Assembly (NCBI GenBank): GCA_016208485.1 | Contig: JACQXY010000008.1 | Span: 1-64,000, forward strand | DNA from: Acidobacteriota bacterium | Lineage (GTDB): Bacteria > Actinomycetota > AC-67 | DNA: 64,000 nt | Direction: 5' to 3' | Shown: positions 19,459 through 28,033 of the stretch, piece after piece | Numbering within the stretch: the stretch's first letter is position 1 | Layout: each line of letters starts with the position of its first letter | Program-made: the position numbers and the translations under genes | The notes under the pieces: model-generated | What the model was told of the DNA's origin: nothing | What the model saw: only the letters and a program-made list of their open reading frames with translations | Databases searched by the model: none

Positions 19459-20835
19459 TCATCGGGACGGCACCAGCTCCCCCGCCGCGCGACCCCGAAT
19501 CCGCGCAGTCAGCTCCTGCACCTGTGAGTAAACGACGCGGCGTTCGCCCATCAGTCTCTTGATCTTTCCCTCCGCGTGCATGACCGTCGTGTGGTCCCTC
19601 CCGCCGAACACCTCACCGACCTTTGGGAGGGACAACGGGGTGAGCTCCCGGCACAAGTACATGGCAACCTGGCGGGCGTGGACCAACTGGCGAACGCGGG
19701 ACGGGCCACCGAGATCGTCGCGAGAGATCCCGAAGTAACCGGCGCACTCGGCGATGATCAGATCGGCCGGGATCTCGTCGGGCCCGTCGGGCGGGAGCAG
19801 CGGGCGGAGAACCTCCTGCGCCAGCTCCATCGTGAGCGGGAGCCTTGAGAGGGACGCGTAGGACACGACCCGGATCAGCCGGCCCTCCAGCTCGCGGATG
19901 TTGTTCTGCACGCGCTCGGCGATGTAGGCGAGGACCTCGTCGGGGACCTGGAACCCCTCGGCCGCCGCCTTCTTTTGCAGGATCGCCACGCGCGTCTCCA
20001 GGTCGGGAGGCTGGACGTCGGTGATCAGGCCCCACTCAAAGCGGGTACGGAGCCGGTCCTCGAGGGGTGCGATCTCCTTTGGGGCCCTGTCCGAGGAGAT
20101 CACGATCTGACGGCCATCGTTGTGGAGGGCGTTGAACGTGTGAAAGAACTCCTCCTGGGTCTGCTCGCCTCGGGCGAGGAACTGGATGTCGTCGACGAGC
20201 AGGAGATCGGCCTCTCGGTAGCGACGGCGAAAGGCTGGCATCCGCTCCTCGCGGACCCCCTGGATGAACTCGTTCATGAACTGCTCGCTCGACACATATC
20301 GCACGACGGCGGTGGGGAACAGGAGGCGGACCTGGTGGCCGATCGCGTGCAACATGTGCGTCTTGCCGAGGCCGGCGCCGCCGTAGATGAACAGCGGGTT
20401 GTAGCTCCGGGCCGGTTGCTCGGCGACGGCGAGAGAGGCGGCGTGGGCGAACCGGTTGGACGGGCCGGTGACGAATGACTCAAACGTGTACTTAGGGTTG
20501 AGTGCGGGCGCCTCAGGGGATCGCGGAGGCGCCGGAGCAGGGCCGGGAGCGGGGGATTGCGGCTCCAATGCCGTCTCTGAATCACCCGGCTCGAGGGCTG
20601 TGAACTCGAGTGACAAGGAGCGTCCCGCTGCGGCGCTGAGCGCTGCTGTCAGAAGCTCCCCATAGTGGGACTGCAGCCATTCCCTCGCAAAGGGCGACGG
20701 TGCCGCAAGGACGATGGAGTCGACCGACATACGTACCGGGCGTGTCCCCTCGATCCAGGCCCGAGCGCCGGGGGACGGCATCCGTCCCCGGACTTCCACG
20801 AGCGCCCTGGCCCAGAGATTCTCGGCCTCCTCCAT
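19459..20835 (-). CDS. dnaA: Chromosomal replication initiator DnaA
   Basis: 458 residues. Domain I (1-80), a Pro-rich linker (about 95-115), an AAA+ domain with Walker A GGAGLGKTHM and Walker B LLLVDDIQF, and a C-terminal DNA-binding domain with the signature GGRDHTTVMHAEGKI. It melts oriC and recruits the helicase. ATG 20835 is preceded by AGGAGG at 8 bases; a longer frame to 20943 would cross the putative DnaA boxes and is rejected. The linker is much shorter than in Streptomyces. Confidence 0.98.
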   Translation of the reverse strand: MEEAENLWARALVEVRGRMPSPGARAWIEGTRPVRMSVDSIVLAAPSPFAREWLQSHYGELLTAALSAAAGRSLSLEFTALEPGDSETALEPQSPAPGPAPAPPRSPEAPALNPKYTFESFVTGPSNRFAHAASLAVAEQPARSYNPLFIYGGAGLGKTHMLHAIGHQVRLLFPTAVVRYVSSEQFMNEFIQGVREERMPAFRRRYREADLLLVDDIQFLARGEQTQEEFFHTFNALHNDGRQIVISSDRAPKEIAPLEDRLRTRFEWGLITDVQPPDLETRVAILQKKAAAEGFQVPDEVLAYIAERVQNNIRELEGRLIRVVSYASLSRLPLTMELAQEVLRPLLPPDGPDEIPADLIIAECAGYFGISRDDLGGPSRVRQLVHARQVAMYLCRELTPLSLPKVGEVFGGRDHTTVMHAEGKIKRLMGERRVVYSQVQELTARIRGRAAGELVPSR

Positions 20836-21141
20836 GGATCGGGCCTCCTGTCCACAGTTAGCGTCCACAGGATGTGGAAAACATTCAACAAGCCTCCGGG
20901 GCTGCGCGTGGCACCGAGCAGAGGGAAGGCGAAAAGCTTCCAAAGCCCTCCGTTTCGGTGAAGCCCGGAGCGGCGAGCGGGCGGGAGTATAGCCACCGAC
21001 CCCTGTGGATACAAGAACGGGAACTTACTGGATCGGCGGGGTCCCGGAGGACGAAAGTCCAGCGTGCTGGCCCTTTCTTGACCTCGCTCTCCGCGGGCGC
21101 GTACACTGCGTCGGCCCAGGAAATGAGACGGAAGCCCTACT
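20836..21141. other. Probable replication origin (oriC)
   Basis: 306 bases between the divergent dnaA and rpmH genes with no open frame of its own. Four DnaA-box-like 9-mers are present: CTGTCCACA (20848-20856), GCGTCCACA (20861-20869), TGTGGAAAA (20873-20881, reverse orientation) and TGTGGATAC (21004-21012, reverse). Three of these are one mismatch from TTRTCCACA. Genes diverge on both sides and parS/parAB lie about 3 kb away. The rpmH and dnaA promoters must also be here. Confidence 0.65.
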
Positions 21142-21276
21142 GTGAAGCGCACTTTCCAGCCCCATACCCGTCGACGCAAGCGGACGCACGGCTTCCGCGC
21201 GCGCATGCGGACGCGCGCGGGCCGGCTCGTCCTGGCGCGCAGGCGGCGCAAGGGCCGCGCGCGTCTGACGGTCTAG
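21142..21276 (+). CDS. rpmH: 50S ribosomal protein L34
   Basis: 44 residues with the diagnostic start [14 protein letters not shown] and the [19 protein letters not shown] body; more than a third of the residues are Arg or Lys. GTG start at 21142. First gene of the rightward rpmH-rnpA-yidD-yidC-khpB cluster. Confidence 0.97.
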   Translation: MKRTFQPHTRRRKRTHGFRARMRTRAGRLVLARRRRKGRARLTV

Positions 21277-21338
21277 CCGGAGCGGAAGCGGCGCGAGCGC
21301 AAGTGCGCTCCCTGCCCGCGGGACGACGGGGACCTGCC

Positions 21339-21716
21339 GTGCGACGGGAGAACCGCATCACGTCGGGGCGCGAGTTCTCGGCCGTGATGGCGGGGGGCGT
21401 CCGCATCGCGGGGGAGTCGGTCGTCTGTTTCCTGAAGGCCGCAAGGGCTGGAGGAGAGGCACGCGTCGGGATAACCGCCAGCCGTAAGGTGGGGGGCGCG
21501 GTCGCCAGGAATCGTGCGAAACGCCTCCTGCGGGAGGCAGCGAGGCGGGCGCTGGTCCGGATGCCGGCTGGAAGCGAGGCCGTGTTGGTGGCAACGCAGG
21601 CTATCAATGGTAGGGCTTGCCAGTTCGTCTGTCGAGACGTTGAGACTACAGTGCAGAAGGCAGTCGAACGCGCCGCGGCGCGCTCAGACGGCTCGGGGGT
21701 CATAGGATCATCATGA
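21339..21716 (+). CDS. rnpA: Ribonuclease P protein component
   Basis: 125 residues. Basic protein that binds the RNase P RNA to mature tRNA 5' ends. The signature ARNRAKRLLREAARR (about 53-67) is the conserved RNR helix, and a REFSAVMAGG segment precedes it. Start GTG 21339 has GGGGA six bases upstream; an in-frame GTG at 21303 would add 12 residues and cannot be excluded. The stop overlaps yidD as ATGA. Confidence 0.95.
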   Translation: MRRENRITSGREFSAVMAGGVRIAGESVVCFLKAARAGGEARVGITASRKVGGAVARNRAKRLLREAARRALVRMPAGSEAVLVATQAINGRACQFVCRDVETTVQKAVERAAARSDGSGVIGSS

Positions 21717-21967
21717 GTGGACTACTTATCGCCATACTGCGCCTCTACCAGCTGTCGATCGGCAGAACCCTCGGACAGCGGTGCCGCTTCTACCCGAGTT
21801 GCTCAAGCTACGCGATCGGCGCGATCCGGCTGAACGGCCCTCTTCTGGGGTCGGGGCAGGCCATGTGGCGGTTGGTTCGATGCGGACCATGGACGGCTGG
21901 TGGGGTGGACGACCCCTTGCAGGCGACGCGGCGGCGCCGTCTGCGACGTTTCGGGATGGGATCCTAG
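21713..21967 (+). CDS. yidD: Membrane protein insertion efficiency factor YidD
   Basis: 84 residues with the family core RCRFYPSCSSYA near 24-35 and LRLYQLSIG in the N-terminal amphipathic part. It assists YidC-dependent membrane insertion. Overlaps rnpA by ATGA and its stop abuts the yidC ATG, giving tight coupling. Confidence 0.95.
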   Translation: MSGLLIAILRLYQLSIGRTLGQRCRFYPSCSSYAIGAIRLNGPLLGSGQAMWRLVRCGPWTAGGVDDPLQATRRRRLRRFGMGS

Positions 21968-23122
21968 ATGGCCGAGGCCTGGGGCGGGATACTCCAAGGG
22001 CTCGGTGGAGCTCTCGCGGGCATCTATACGGCTATTCCGTCCTATGCCGTGGCGATCATCGTGCTCACGGTGGGAGTGCGACTGCTGCTGATCCCTCTCA
22101 CGGTGAAGCAGATCCGCTCCATGAACGCGATGCAGAAGATCCAACCGCACCTGAAGCAGCTCCAGCAGAAGCATAAGGGCGACCGCCAGAAGCTCAACGA
22201 AGAGATGATGACCCTGTACCGGGAGCACGGGGTGAACCCGCTCGGCGGTTGCTTCCCGATCATCATGCAGGCCCCTGTCTTCATCGCACTCTTCTCCGTG
22301 CTGAGGGCCGCGACCCCGGCGATCGCGCTGCCCGCCCCCGGGGCGAGCATCCCTGCGGAGGTTGCAGCCAAGAACACGGTCTGCCGGCCCGGCGGTGACC
22401 CGTCGGTGACCGGGCAGGGGTCCATGCAGATCGTTTGCACTCCTGAGGGCGGGCAGGCTCTCACCATCCAGATCAAGGAATGGCAGGACCGAAAGGCACG
22501 CTCGATCGGCTCCCTTCCCTACCTAACTCGGTGCCAGGCCCGGAAGGAGTCCGCCGACTCGACCACGGTCAGGGACTTCGTGTGTCAGTCTCCGGTGGGC
22601 ACCGGCCACCTCCCGAGAGACAGCAGGCTGTTCGGCGAGATCATCGCGGATCACACGCGCTTCGCCGGCATGGAGATGGCCTGTTCTCCGACGGACGCGG
22701 CCTCCAAAGTGAAGATCCAGCAGTGCGCGCCCCCGGGAACCAAGGCGGGTGGCACCGCTCTCGCCGGCTACTACACGCTCGTGCTGTTGATGGTAGGGAC
22801 CACCTACTACCAGCAGAAACAGATGTCGGCGCGAGCCCAGGGACCACAGGCGGCCCAGATGCAGATGATGACCAGGATCATGCCGGTCTTCCTGGGATTC
22901 ATCTCTCTGAACATCCCGGCAGGGGTGCTCATCTACTGGGCCGTCTCGAACGTATGGACCATCGGCCAGCAAACCGTGTTCCTGAGGAAGCAGGGTCCCG
23001 TCCCCGCCATTTCCGGCGGAGACGGCAAGGGGCCGAAGCAGGCTCCCGCTCTGGGTCGTCCCGCCAAGCGGCAGCGTCCGGGCGGTGATGGGAAGCGGAA
23101 CAAAGGCAAGCGCCAGCGATGA
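21968..23122 (+). CDS. yidC: Membrane protein insertase YidC with enlarged, Cys-rich outer loop
   Basis: 384 residues, Oxa1/YidC family. A first membrane helix (about 25-46) is followed by the cytoplasmic coiled hairpin (47-92), a second helix (95-113), and helices at about 266-283 and 303-330. The segment between helices 2 and 3 (about 114-265) is around 150 residues, several times longer than in typical Gram-positive YidC. It contains six cysteines (139, 157, 189, 206, 239, 253), suggesting disulfides outside the cell. The C-terminus is a basic tail (GKRNKGKRQR) suited to ribosome contact. ATG at 21968 directly follows yidD. Confidence 0.95.
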   Translation: MAEAWGGILQGLGGALAGIYTAIPSYAVAIIVLTVGVRLLLIPLTVKQIRSMNAMQKIQPHLKQLQQKHKGDRQKLNEEMMTLYREHGVNPLGGCFPIIMQAPVFIALFSVLRAATPAIALPAPGASIPAEVAAKNTVCRPGGDPSVTGQGSMQIVCTPEGGQALTIQIKEWQDRKARSIGSLPYLTRCQARKESADSTTVRDFVCQSPVGTGHLPRDSRLFGEIIADHTRFAGMEMACSPTDAASKVKIQQCAPPGTKAGGTALAGYYTLVLLMVGTTYYQQKQMSARAQGPQAAQMQMMTRIMPVFLGFISLNIPAGVLIYWAVSNVWTIGQQTVFLRKQGPVPAISGGDGKGPKQAPALGRPAKRQRPGGDGKRNKGKRQR

Positions 23123-23922
23123 ACGACGCCGTCGAGACCACAGGAAAAACCGTCGAGGATGCGATCGACGCAGCCCTCGAGCAGCTTGGGGCTACTGAGG
23201 ACGAGGTCGAGATCCAGATCCTCGCCGAGGGGGGCCCCCGCGGGATCTTTGGCCGGCGCGTGGAAGCTGCCCGCGTGCGGGTCAAGCGCCGCGACGAGCG
23301 GACCCCTGAGGACCTCGCCCTGCTCGAGGAGGAGGGACCCGAGCTGCTGGAAGGGCCGACGCCTCCGGAGTTCACGGAGCAAGCGGAGGCCGCCAAGGAA
23401 TTCCTGGCGGGGCTACTGGGAGCCATCGGGTTGGAGGGCGAGGTCACCGTGGCCACCGGCCCCCTGGCCGTCACCGCCGATGTGGCCGGGCCCGAGATGG
23501 GACTCCTGATCGGCCGCCGAGGAGCGACTCTCGAGGCGGTGCAGGAGCTGGTTCGCGCCGCGGTGCAGCGCAAGACGGCCACGCGGCCGCGGGTCAACCT
23601 GGATATCGAGGGATACCGCTCGCGGCTGCGCTCTGGTCTGGAGCGGAGAGCCCGCGATGCGGCCGCGCGAGCGCGCCGGTCGCAGCGACCCGTCACCTTG
23701 GAGCCCATGAGCGCCTTCCAACGCAAGGTCGTCCACGACGCGCTGGCGGGGTTCGACGGAGTCGCGACCTCGAGCGAGGGGGAAGATCCTAGTCGGCGCG
23801 TGGTGATCCGGCCGAAGGGGGAACCCAGACGAGGTTCGGCGCCGCGCGGAGGCGGTTCTCGCGGCTCCGGCGCGCGCGGACAGCGGGGTGCCGGCTCACG
23901 GCAGCCCCCGGACTACCGGTAG
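23119..23922 (+). CDS. khpB: KhpB/Jag RNA-binding protein
   Basis: 267 residues: Jag-N domain (5-60, with GGPRGIFGRR), KH domain (about 100-160, with GLLIGRRGATLEA), R3H domain (about 190-225), and a Gly/Arg-rich tail from 235. It binds RNA, usually as a partner of KhpA, and affects division and wall synthesis. The start overlaps yidC as ATGA (23119-23122). Confidence 0.93.
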   Translation: MNDAVETTGKTVEDAIDAALEQLGATEDEVEIQILAEGGPRGIFGRRVEAARVRVKRRDERTPEDLALLEEEGPELLEGPTPPEFTEQAEAAKEFLAGLLGAIGLEGEVTVATGPLAVTADVAGPEMGLLIGRRGATLEAVQELVRAAVQRKTATRPRVNLDIEGYRSRLRSGLERRARDAAARARRSQRPVTLEPMSAFQRKVVHDALAGFDGVATSSEGEDPSRRVVIRPKGEPRRGSAPRGGGSRGSGARGQRGAGSRQPPDYR

Positions 23923-23941
23923 CTCCAGTCTCGCTTCAACG

Positions 23942-24085
23942 CTAGATCAGCCGGATCCCCCGCGTCCCGCCCTCGGCGACCACGGCGCTCAAGTCGTACC
24001 GGAACGTTCTCGCGTTCCCCTCGAAACGGACACCCCTCGGGACGCCGACCTGGCCGGCGACGTAGGATGTTTCGCGAGAAACCAT
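23942..24085 (-). CDS. Possible 47-residue protein antisense to the rsmG start
   Basis: Small minus-strand frame (MVSRETSYVAGQVGVPRGV...) ending TRGIRLI, filling the gap between khpB and rsmG. Its codons are the GC-ending ones used by real genes here (GTC, GCC, GGC, GAG, CTG), which is why it is listed. Its ATG overlaps the rsmG ATG on the opposite strand and it spans the parS-like site. No homologue is recognised and no good ribosome site is seen. It may be a chance frame. Confidence 0.3.
   Translation of the reverse strand: MVSRETSYVAGQVGVPRGVRFEGNARTFRYDLSAVVAEGGTRGIRLI
24069..24082. promoter_or_regulatory. parS-like centromere site
   Basis: GTTTCGCGAGAAAC matches 12 of 14 positions of the bacterial parS core GTTTCACGTGAAAC; both outer pentamers (GTTTC/GAAAC) are exact and only the central ACGT differs (GCGA). 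It lies about 1.8 kb before parB and 3 kb from the putative oriC, where parS sites cluster. ParB-CTP would load here to segregate the origin region. Confidence 0.6.
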
Positions 24086-24821
24086 GAAGCCGCCGACTCT
24101 GCGACTGAAGAACATGGAGAACGAGGTGACCCCTTCCGCGCGCGCGCTCGACTCGATAGCTGACTCGGCCGGAGCCGAGCATACTGACCGCGACCTGGCA
24201 CTCCTGTGTTTGATGCTCCGTCGCATGTGGATCCCGGAGAGCACGGCCTCTCTCCTGCTCGCTCACGCAGCCGCGGTAGCTCGAGGCGCGATGCGCCTCG
24301 GATTGATCTCGCCGCGAGACGAAGGCGCGGTGGTGTCACGCCACACGGCGGACTCGCTCTTGTTTGCGCTGGCCAGACCGCCTGTTCCTCGTGAGAGGTG
24401 GGTTGACGTCGGCAGCGGTGCGGGCTTTCCCGGTCTGGCCCTTGCCTGCTGCTACCCTGAGACGGAGTTCGTGCTCGCCGAACCGCTTCGCAGGCGGGCC
24501 GGATTCCTCGAGCTGACCGTGGCCTCGCTCGGCTTGGAGAATGCGGAGGTGCGTTCTGTGCGGCTGCCGGATGCGAATCCAGACCCAGCCCTTGGCGGGG
24601 AGTTCGATGTGGCAGTGGCTCGCGCGCTCGCGGACCCTTCGGAGAGCCTGAAACGCCTTCTCGATGTAGTTCGACAAGACGGGGAGGCAATCGTCGCCGC
24701 CGGGAGGTCGGCGCAGATTCCAAGCGGAGCCCGGGAAGTGGAGGTAAAGATTGAGGGCGTCGACTCTCCAGGTCGACTATTCATTGCACGGCGAGCTGTC
24801 TCGTCCTCGGGGGTACCTTGA
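24084..24821 (+). CDS. rsmG: 16S rRNA (guanine-527-N7)-methyltransferase RsmG
   Basis: 245 residues. SAM-dependent methyltransferase (GidB) with the motif-I sequence VDVGSGAGFPGLALA near 110 and the upstream RHTADSLL segment typical of the family. Modifies G527 of 16S rRNA. ATG 24084 is the longest start; an in-frame ATG at 24114 is equally plausible, since no clear ribosome site marks either. The parS-like site lies in the leader. Confidence 0.93.
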   Translation: MKPPTLRLKNMENEVTPSARALDSIADSAGAEHTDRDLALLCLMLRRMWIPESTASLLLAHAAAVARGAMRLGLISPRDEGAVVSRHTADSLLFALARPPVPRERWVDVGSGAGFPGLALACCYPETEFVLAEPLRRRAGFLELTVASLGLENAEVRSVRLPDANPDPALGGEFDVAVARALADPSESLKRLLDVVRQDGEAIVAAGRSAQIPSGAREVEVKIEGVDSPGRLFIARRAVSSSGVP

Positions 24822-24874
24822 GGATTGCCTGGTACTATCTGCCTATATCAGGCCTGGCACGATCTAGGAGTATC

Positions 24875-25846
24875 ATGGATGCTGAGGGGTTGACGGAAAT
24901 CCGCGCCGGGCACGTGGTTGCTTTCGCGAATCAGAAGGGCGGAGTGGGCAAGACCACGACGGCCGTGAACCTGGGCGCCTGCCTTGCGGAGCTAGGGCGG
25001 CGGGTGCTGCTCGTGGACCTGGATCCCCAAGGAAACGCGAGCACCGGAGTCGGCGTGGACCGCGCGACCGTCAAGATCGGCACCTACGAGGTCCTCGCCG
25101 GCTCGAACACCGGCGACGCGATCGTCGGGACTCCGGCGGCGGGGCTCGACGTGCTCCCCTCGACTCTGGACCTCGCCGGCGCCGAGATCGAGCTGACGAG
25201 CGCGTTCGCCCGCGAGGGGAAGCTGCGCGCGGCCCTTGCCGCGGTCCGAGGACGTTACGACTTCGTTCTGGTGGACTCGCCGCCGTCGCTCGGGCTGCTC
25301 ACCGTGAATGCCCTCACCGCCGCCGACGCCGTCTGCGTGCCGATCCAGTGCGAGTACTACGCGCTCGAGGGGCTCGGCCAGCTCCTGCGGACCATCGAGC
25401 TTGTGCGCGAGAGCCTGAATCCGCAGCTTGCGCTCGGCGGCGTCGCGCTCACGATGTTCGACGCCAGGACCAAGCTCGCCGAGCAGGTCGCCGCCGAGGT
25501 GCGGCTGCACTTCGGCGGTGCGGTGTTTGAGTCGGTGATTCCTCGCAGCGTGCGGCTCTCGGAGGCGCCGGGCTTCGGCAAGCCGGTCATCCTGTACGAC
25601 GGCGCCTCCCGGGGGGCGCAGGCCTACCGGGCGCTCGCGCGCGAGGCGCTCGGGCGCTGGGAACCCCGGCCCGCGGAGCCCCGGCCCGCCGAGCCCCAGC
25701 CCGCCGAGCCCCAGCCGGCGGCCGAGCCGCCGGAGAACGCGGTGGCGTCGGTCGCCTGCGGCGCCGCGCCCGGCACTAGGGAGAGCCCCGCTCCGGGGGA
25801 AGGCTCGGTTCCGGACACGGAAGGAGAACAGGAATGGGCCAAGTGA
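24875..25846 (+). CDS. parA: Chromosome partitioning ATPase ParA (Soj)
   Basis: 323 residues. Deviant Walker A NQKGGVGKTTT near 18-28, then DLDPQGNAS and the switch region VDSPPSLGLLTVNAL. It forms the DNA-bound ATP gradient that pulls ParB-parS. Start ATG 24875 has AGGAG four bases upstream. After the ATPase domain (to about 263) there is a Pro/Ala/Glu-rich tail of some 60 residues with a five-residue repeat (EPxPA). The 3' end overlaps parB by 13 bases. Confidence 0.95.
   Translation: MDAEGLTEIRAGHVVAFANQKGGVGKTTTAVNLGACLAELGRRVLLVDLDPQGNASTGVGVDRATVKIGTYEVLAGSNTGDAIVGTPAAGLDVLPSTLDLAGAEIELTSAFAREGKLRAALAAVRGRYDFVLVDSPPSLGLLTVNALTAADAVCVPIQCEYYALEGLGQLLRTIELVRESLNPQLALGGVALTMFDARTKLAEQVAAEVRLHFGGAVFESVIPRSVRLSEAPGFGKPVILYDGASRGAQAYRALAREALGRWEPRPAEPRPAEPQPAEPQPAAEPPENAVASVACGAAPGTRESPAPGEGSVPDTEGEQEWAK
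25661..25720 (+). repeat. Four 15-bp tandem repeats in parA
   Basis: Four consecutive 15-bp units of the form GAGCCCCAGCCCGCC (first two with CGG for CAG) encode EPRPA-EPRPA-EPQPA-EPQPA in the ParA tail. Repeat number could vary by slippage. Confidence 0.85.
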
Positions 25847-26727
25847 AGGGAGGGCTCGGACGCGGGCTCGCGGCGTTGCTGCCGACCGGCGCCGGCACGC
25901 TTCGGGAGATCCCGCTCGACGAGATCGGCCCGAACCCCCGGCAGCCCCGGCGGGAGATCGACCCGCTCAGCCTTGAGGAGCTCGCCGGCTCGATCCGCGC
26001 GGTGGGGCTGCTCCAGCCGGTCATCGTGCGACGGCGCGCGGAGGGCGACGGCACGGCCGGGCCCGCTTACGAGCTGGTCGTGGGCGAGCGACGCTGGCGC
26101 GCGTCCCGCCGCGCCGGGCTCGAGCGCATCCCGGCCATCGTCCGCGAGGCCGACGACCACGCCCTGCTTCGCGACGCCCTCATCGAGAATCTCCAGCGCG
26201 TGGACCTGAACGCGCTGGAGGAGGCCGCGGCCTACCGGCAGCTCGTGGACGACCTCGGCGTGACCCACGAAGAGGTGGCCGCGCGCGTCGGCAAGAGCCG
26301 CGCCGCGATCACCAACGCGCTCCGTCTGCTCGCGCTCGCGCCGGGCGTGCAGATGCGGATCGCCTCCGGCGCGCTGACGGCGGCGCACGGACGGGCGATC
26401 GCCGCCCTCGCCGACCCGGAGGCCCAGGCGCGCGCGGCCGGGCGCGCGGTGGCCGAGGGGCTGAGCGTGAAGGGGACCGAGGAGCTGGTGCGCACTCTTG
26501 CCGCGGCCGGAACGCCTCTGTCGGTGCGGGGAGCGGCGAGCCGGCCGCCACGCGCGGCGGGAATCCTGGAGGCGGAGGCCGCTCTCTCCGATATGCTTGA
26601 CACCACGGTGAGGATCGAGGCGGGGCGGCGCCGGGGGAGGCTCATCATCGAGTTTGCCGGCCCAGGCGACCTGAACCGGATCGTGCGCAAGATCACCGGG
26701 GAGCCTGCCGCGCCCGGGTCCGGCTGA
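25834..26727 (+). CDS. parB: Chromosome partitioning protein ParB (Spo0J)
   Basis: 297 residues. N-terminal [11 protein letters not shown] segment that contacts ParA, CTPase motifs (GERRWRAS near 86, ENLQRVDLN near 118), helix-turn-helix (about 140-165, [13 protein letters not shown]), and a C-terminal dimerisation domain. Overlaps parA by 13 bases. The parS-like site at 24069 is its probable target. Confidence 0.95.
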   Translation: MGQVKGGLGRGLAALLPTGAGTLREIPLDEIGPNPRQPRREIDPLSLEELAGSIRAVGLLQPVIVRRRAEGDGTAGPAYELVVGERRWRASRRAGLERIPAIVREADDHALLRDALIENLQRVDLNALEEAAAYRQLVDDLGVTHEEVAARVGKSRAAITNALRLLALAPGVQMRIASGALTAAHGRAIAALADPEAQARAAGRAVAEGLSVKGTEELVRTLAAAGTPLSVRGAASRPPRAAGILEAEAALSDMLDTTVRIEAGRRRGRLIIEFAGPGDLNRIVRKITGEPAAPGSG

Positions 26728-26747
26728 CCGCCGCCGAGGGGGATCCG

Positions 26748-27914
26748 ATGGAGTTCCGCAGGATCGACCGCCTCCCTCCATACGTGTTCAACGTCGTGAA
26801 CGAGCTGAAGCTCGCCGCTCGCCGCGCCGGAGAGGACATCGTCGACCTCGGCATGGGAAACCCCGATCTCGCGTCGCCGGCTCGGGTGGTGGACAAGCTC
26901 GTCGAGGCGGCCCAGAACCCTCGGAACCATCGGTACTCGGCCTCGCGCGGCATTCCGAAGCTCCGCAAGGCCATCGCGGACTGGTACGGGCGGCGCTACG
27001 GCGTTCCGCTCGACCCGGAGACCGAGGTCGTCGCTGCGATCGGGGCGAAGGAGGCGATGAGCCACCTCGCGTGGGCGCTCGTCGCGCCGGGAGATACTTG
27101 CCTCGTGCCCGAGCCCACGTACCCGATCCACACCTTCTCGATGGCGCTCGCCGGCGCCGACGTCCAGGCCGTGCCGCTCGCCGCGGAGGCGGACTTCTTC
27201 GCGAGCCTGCTCGACGCCTACGAGCGCTCGTGGCCGCGCCCGCGCGCGGTCGTCACGAGCTTCCCGCACAACCCGACTACCGCGATCGTGGACCGGTCGT
27301 TCTTCGAGCGGCTGGTCGAGTTCGCGCGGGAGCGCGACCTCATGGTCGTGCACGATTTCGCCTACGCCGACCTCGGGTTCGACTTCGACCCGCCGAGCTT
27401 CCTGCAGGTGCCCGGCGCCAAGGAGGTCGGCGTGGAGCTGTTCTCGCTCTCGAAGTCCTTCTCGATGCCCGGCTGGCGGATCGCCTTCGTCGTCGGCAAT
27501 CCCCAGATCGTCGCGGCGCTCGCGCGCCTGAAGAGCTACCTCGACTACGGCGTGTTCCAGCCGGTGCAGATCGCCGCGATCATCGCGCTCAACGAGTGCG
27601 AGGGGGAGACGAAGATTTACCGGGACATCTACCGCGCGAGGCGAGACACTCTCATCGACGGGCTCGCCCGGGCCGGCTGGACGGTGCCGTCCCCGCGCGC
27701 CACGATGTTCGTCTGGGCGGAGATCCCCGAGGAGCACGCCGCCGCAGGCTCCCTCGAGTTCGCGAAGAAGATGCTCGCCGAAGGCGGGGTCGCCGTTTCC
27801 CCCGGCATCGGATTCGGACGCGCCGGCGATCGTTTCGTTCGGTTCGCGCTCGTCGAGAACGAGCACCGCATCCGGCAGGCGACGCGGGGGATCAAGAAGG
27901 CGCTCGGCGGATGA
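26748..27914 (+). CDS. PLP-dependent aminotransferase, class I/II (AlaC-like)
   Basis: 388 residues, fold-type I aminotransferase. The PLP lysine is in [12 protein letters not shown] (about 238), with NPTT at the cofactor site (SFPHNPTT) and a C-terminal carboxylate-binding region ending [13 protein letters not shown]. It resembles AlaC/glutamate-pyruvate aminotransferases. ATG 26748 is 20 bases after parB. Together with the next two overlapping genes it extends the parAB operon. Confidence 0.9.
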   Translation: MEFRRIDRLPPYVFNVVNELKLAARRAGEDIVDLGMGNPDLASPARVVDKLVEAAQNPRNHRYSASRGIPKLRKAIADWYGRRYGVPLDPETEVVAAIGAKEAMSHLAWALVAPGDTCLVPEPTYPIHTFSMALAGADVQAVPLAAEADFFASLLDAYERSWPRPRAVVTSFPHNPTTAIVDRSFFERLVEFARERDLMVVHDFAYADLGFDFDPPSFLQVPGAKEVGVELFSLSKSFSMPGWRIAFVVGNPQIVAALARLKSYLDYGVFQPVQIAAIIALNECEGETKIYRDIYRARRDTLIDGLARAGWTVPSPRATMFVWAEIPEEHAAAGSLEFAKKMLAEGGVAVSPGIGFGRAGDRFVRFALVENEHRIRQATRGIKKALGG

Positions 27915-28033
27915 GCAGGGCGGCGGCCGAGGCCCGGCGGGGGCTAATCGGCTTCCTGCTCGGAGTCGCGCTCGGCATGATCGTGCGGCTGTTCGTCCGG
28001 CCGGAGGACCGGGCCGCGCGCCCGGAGGCCTGA
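27911..28033 (+). CDS. Small single-pass membrane protein, 40 residues
   Basis: Short frame, [24 protein letters not shown]..., with one hydrophobic helix at about 12-31 and charged ends ([12 protein letters not shown]). The ATG overlaps the aminotransferase stop (ATGA) and its stop overlaps the GNAT ATG (TGATG). This nested arrangement, with GC-ending codons throughout, supports a real gene. Function unknown. Confidence 0.65.
   Translation: MSRAAAEARRGLIGFLLGVALGMIVRLFVRPEDRAARPEA

Noticed and set aside
20951-20964. GTTTCGGTGAAG as a second parS
   Set aside because: It lacks two bases of the 14-bp core and the right arm is broken; not counted.
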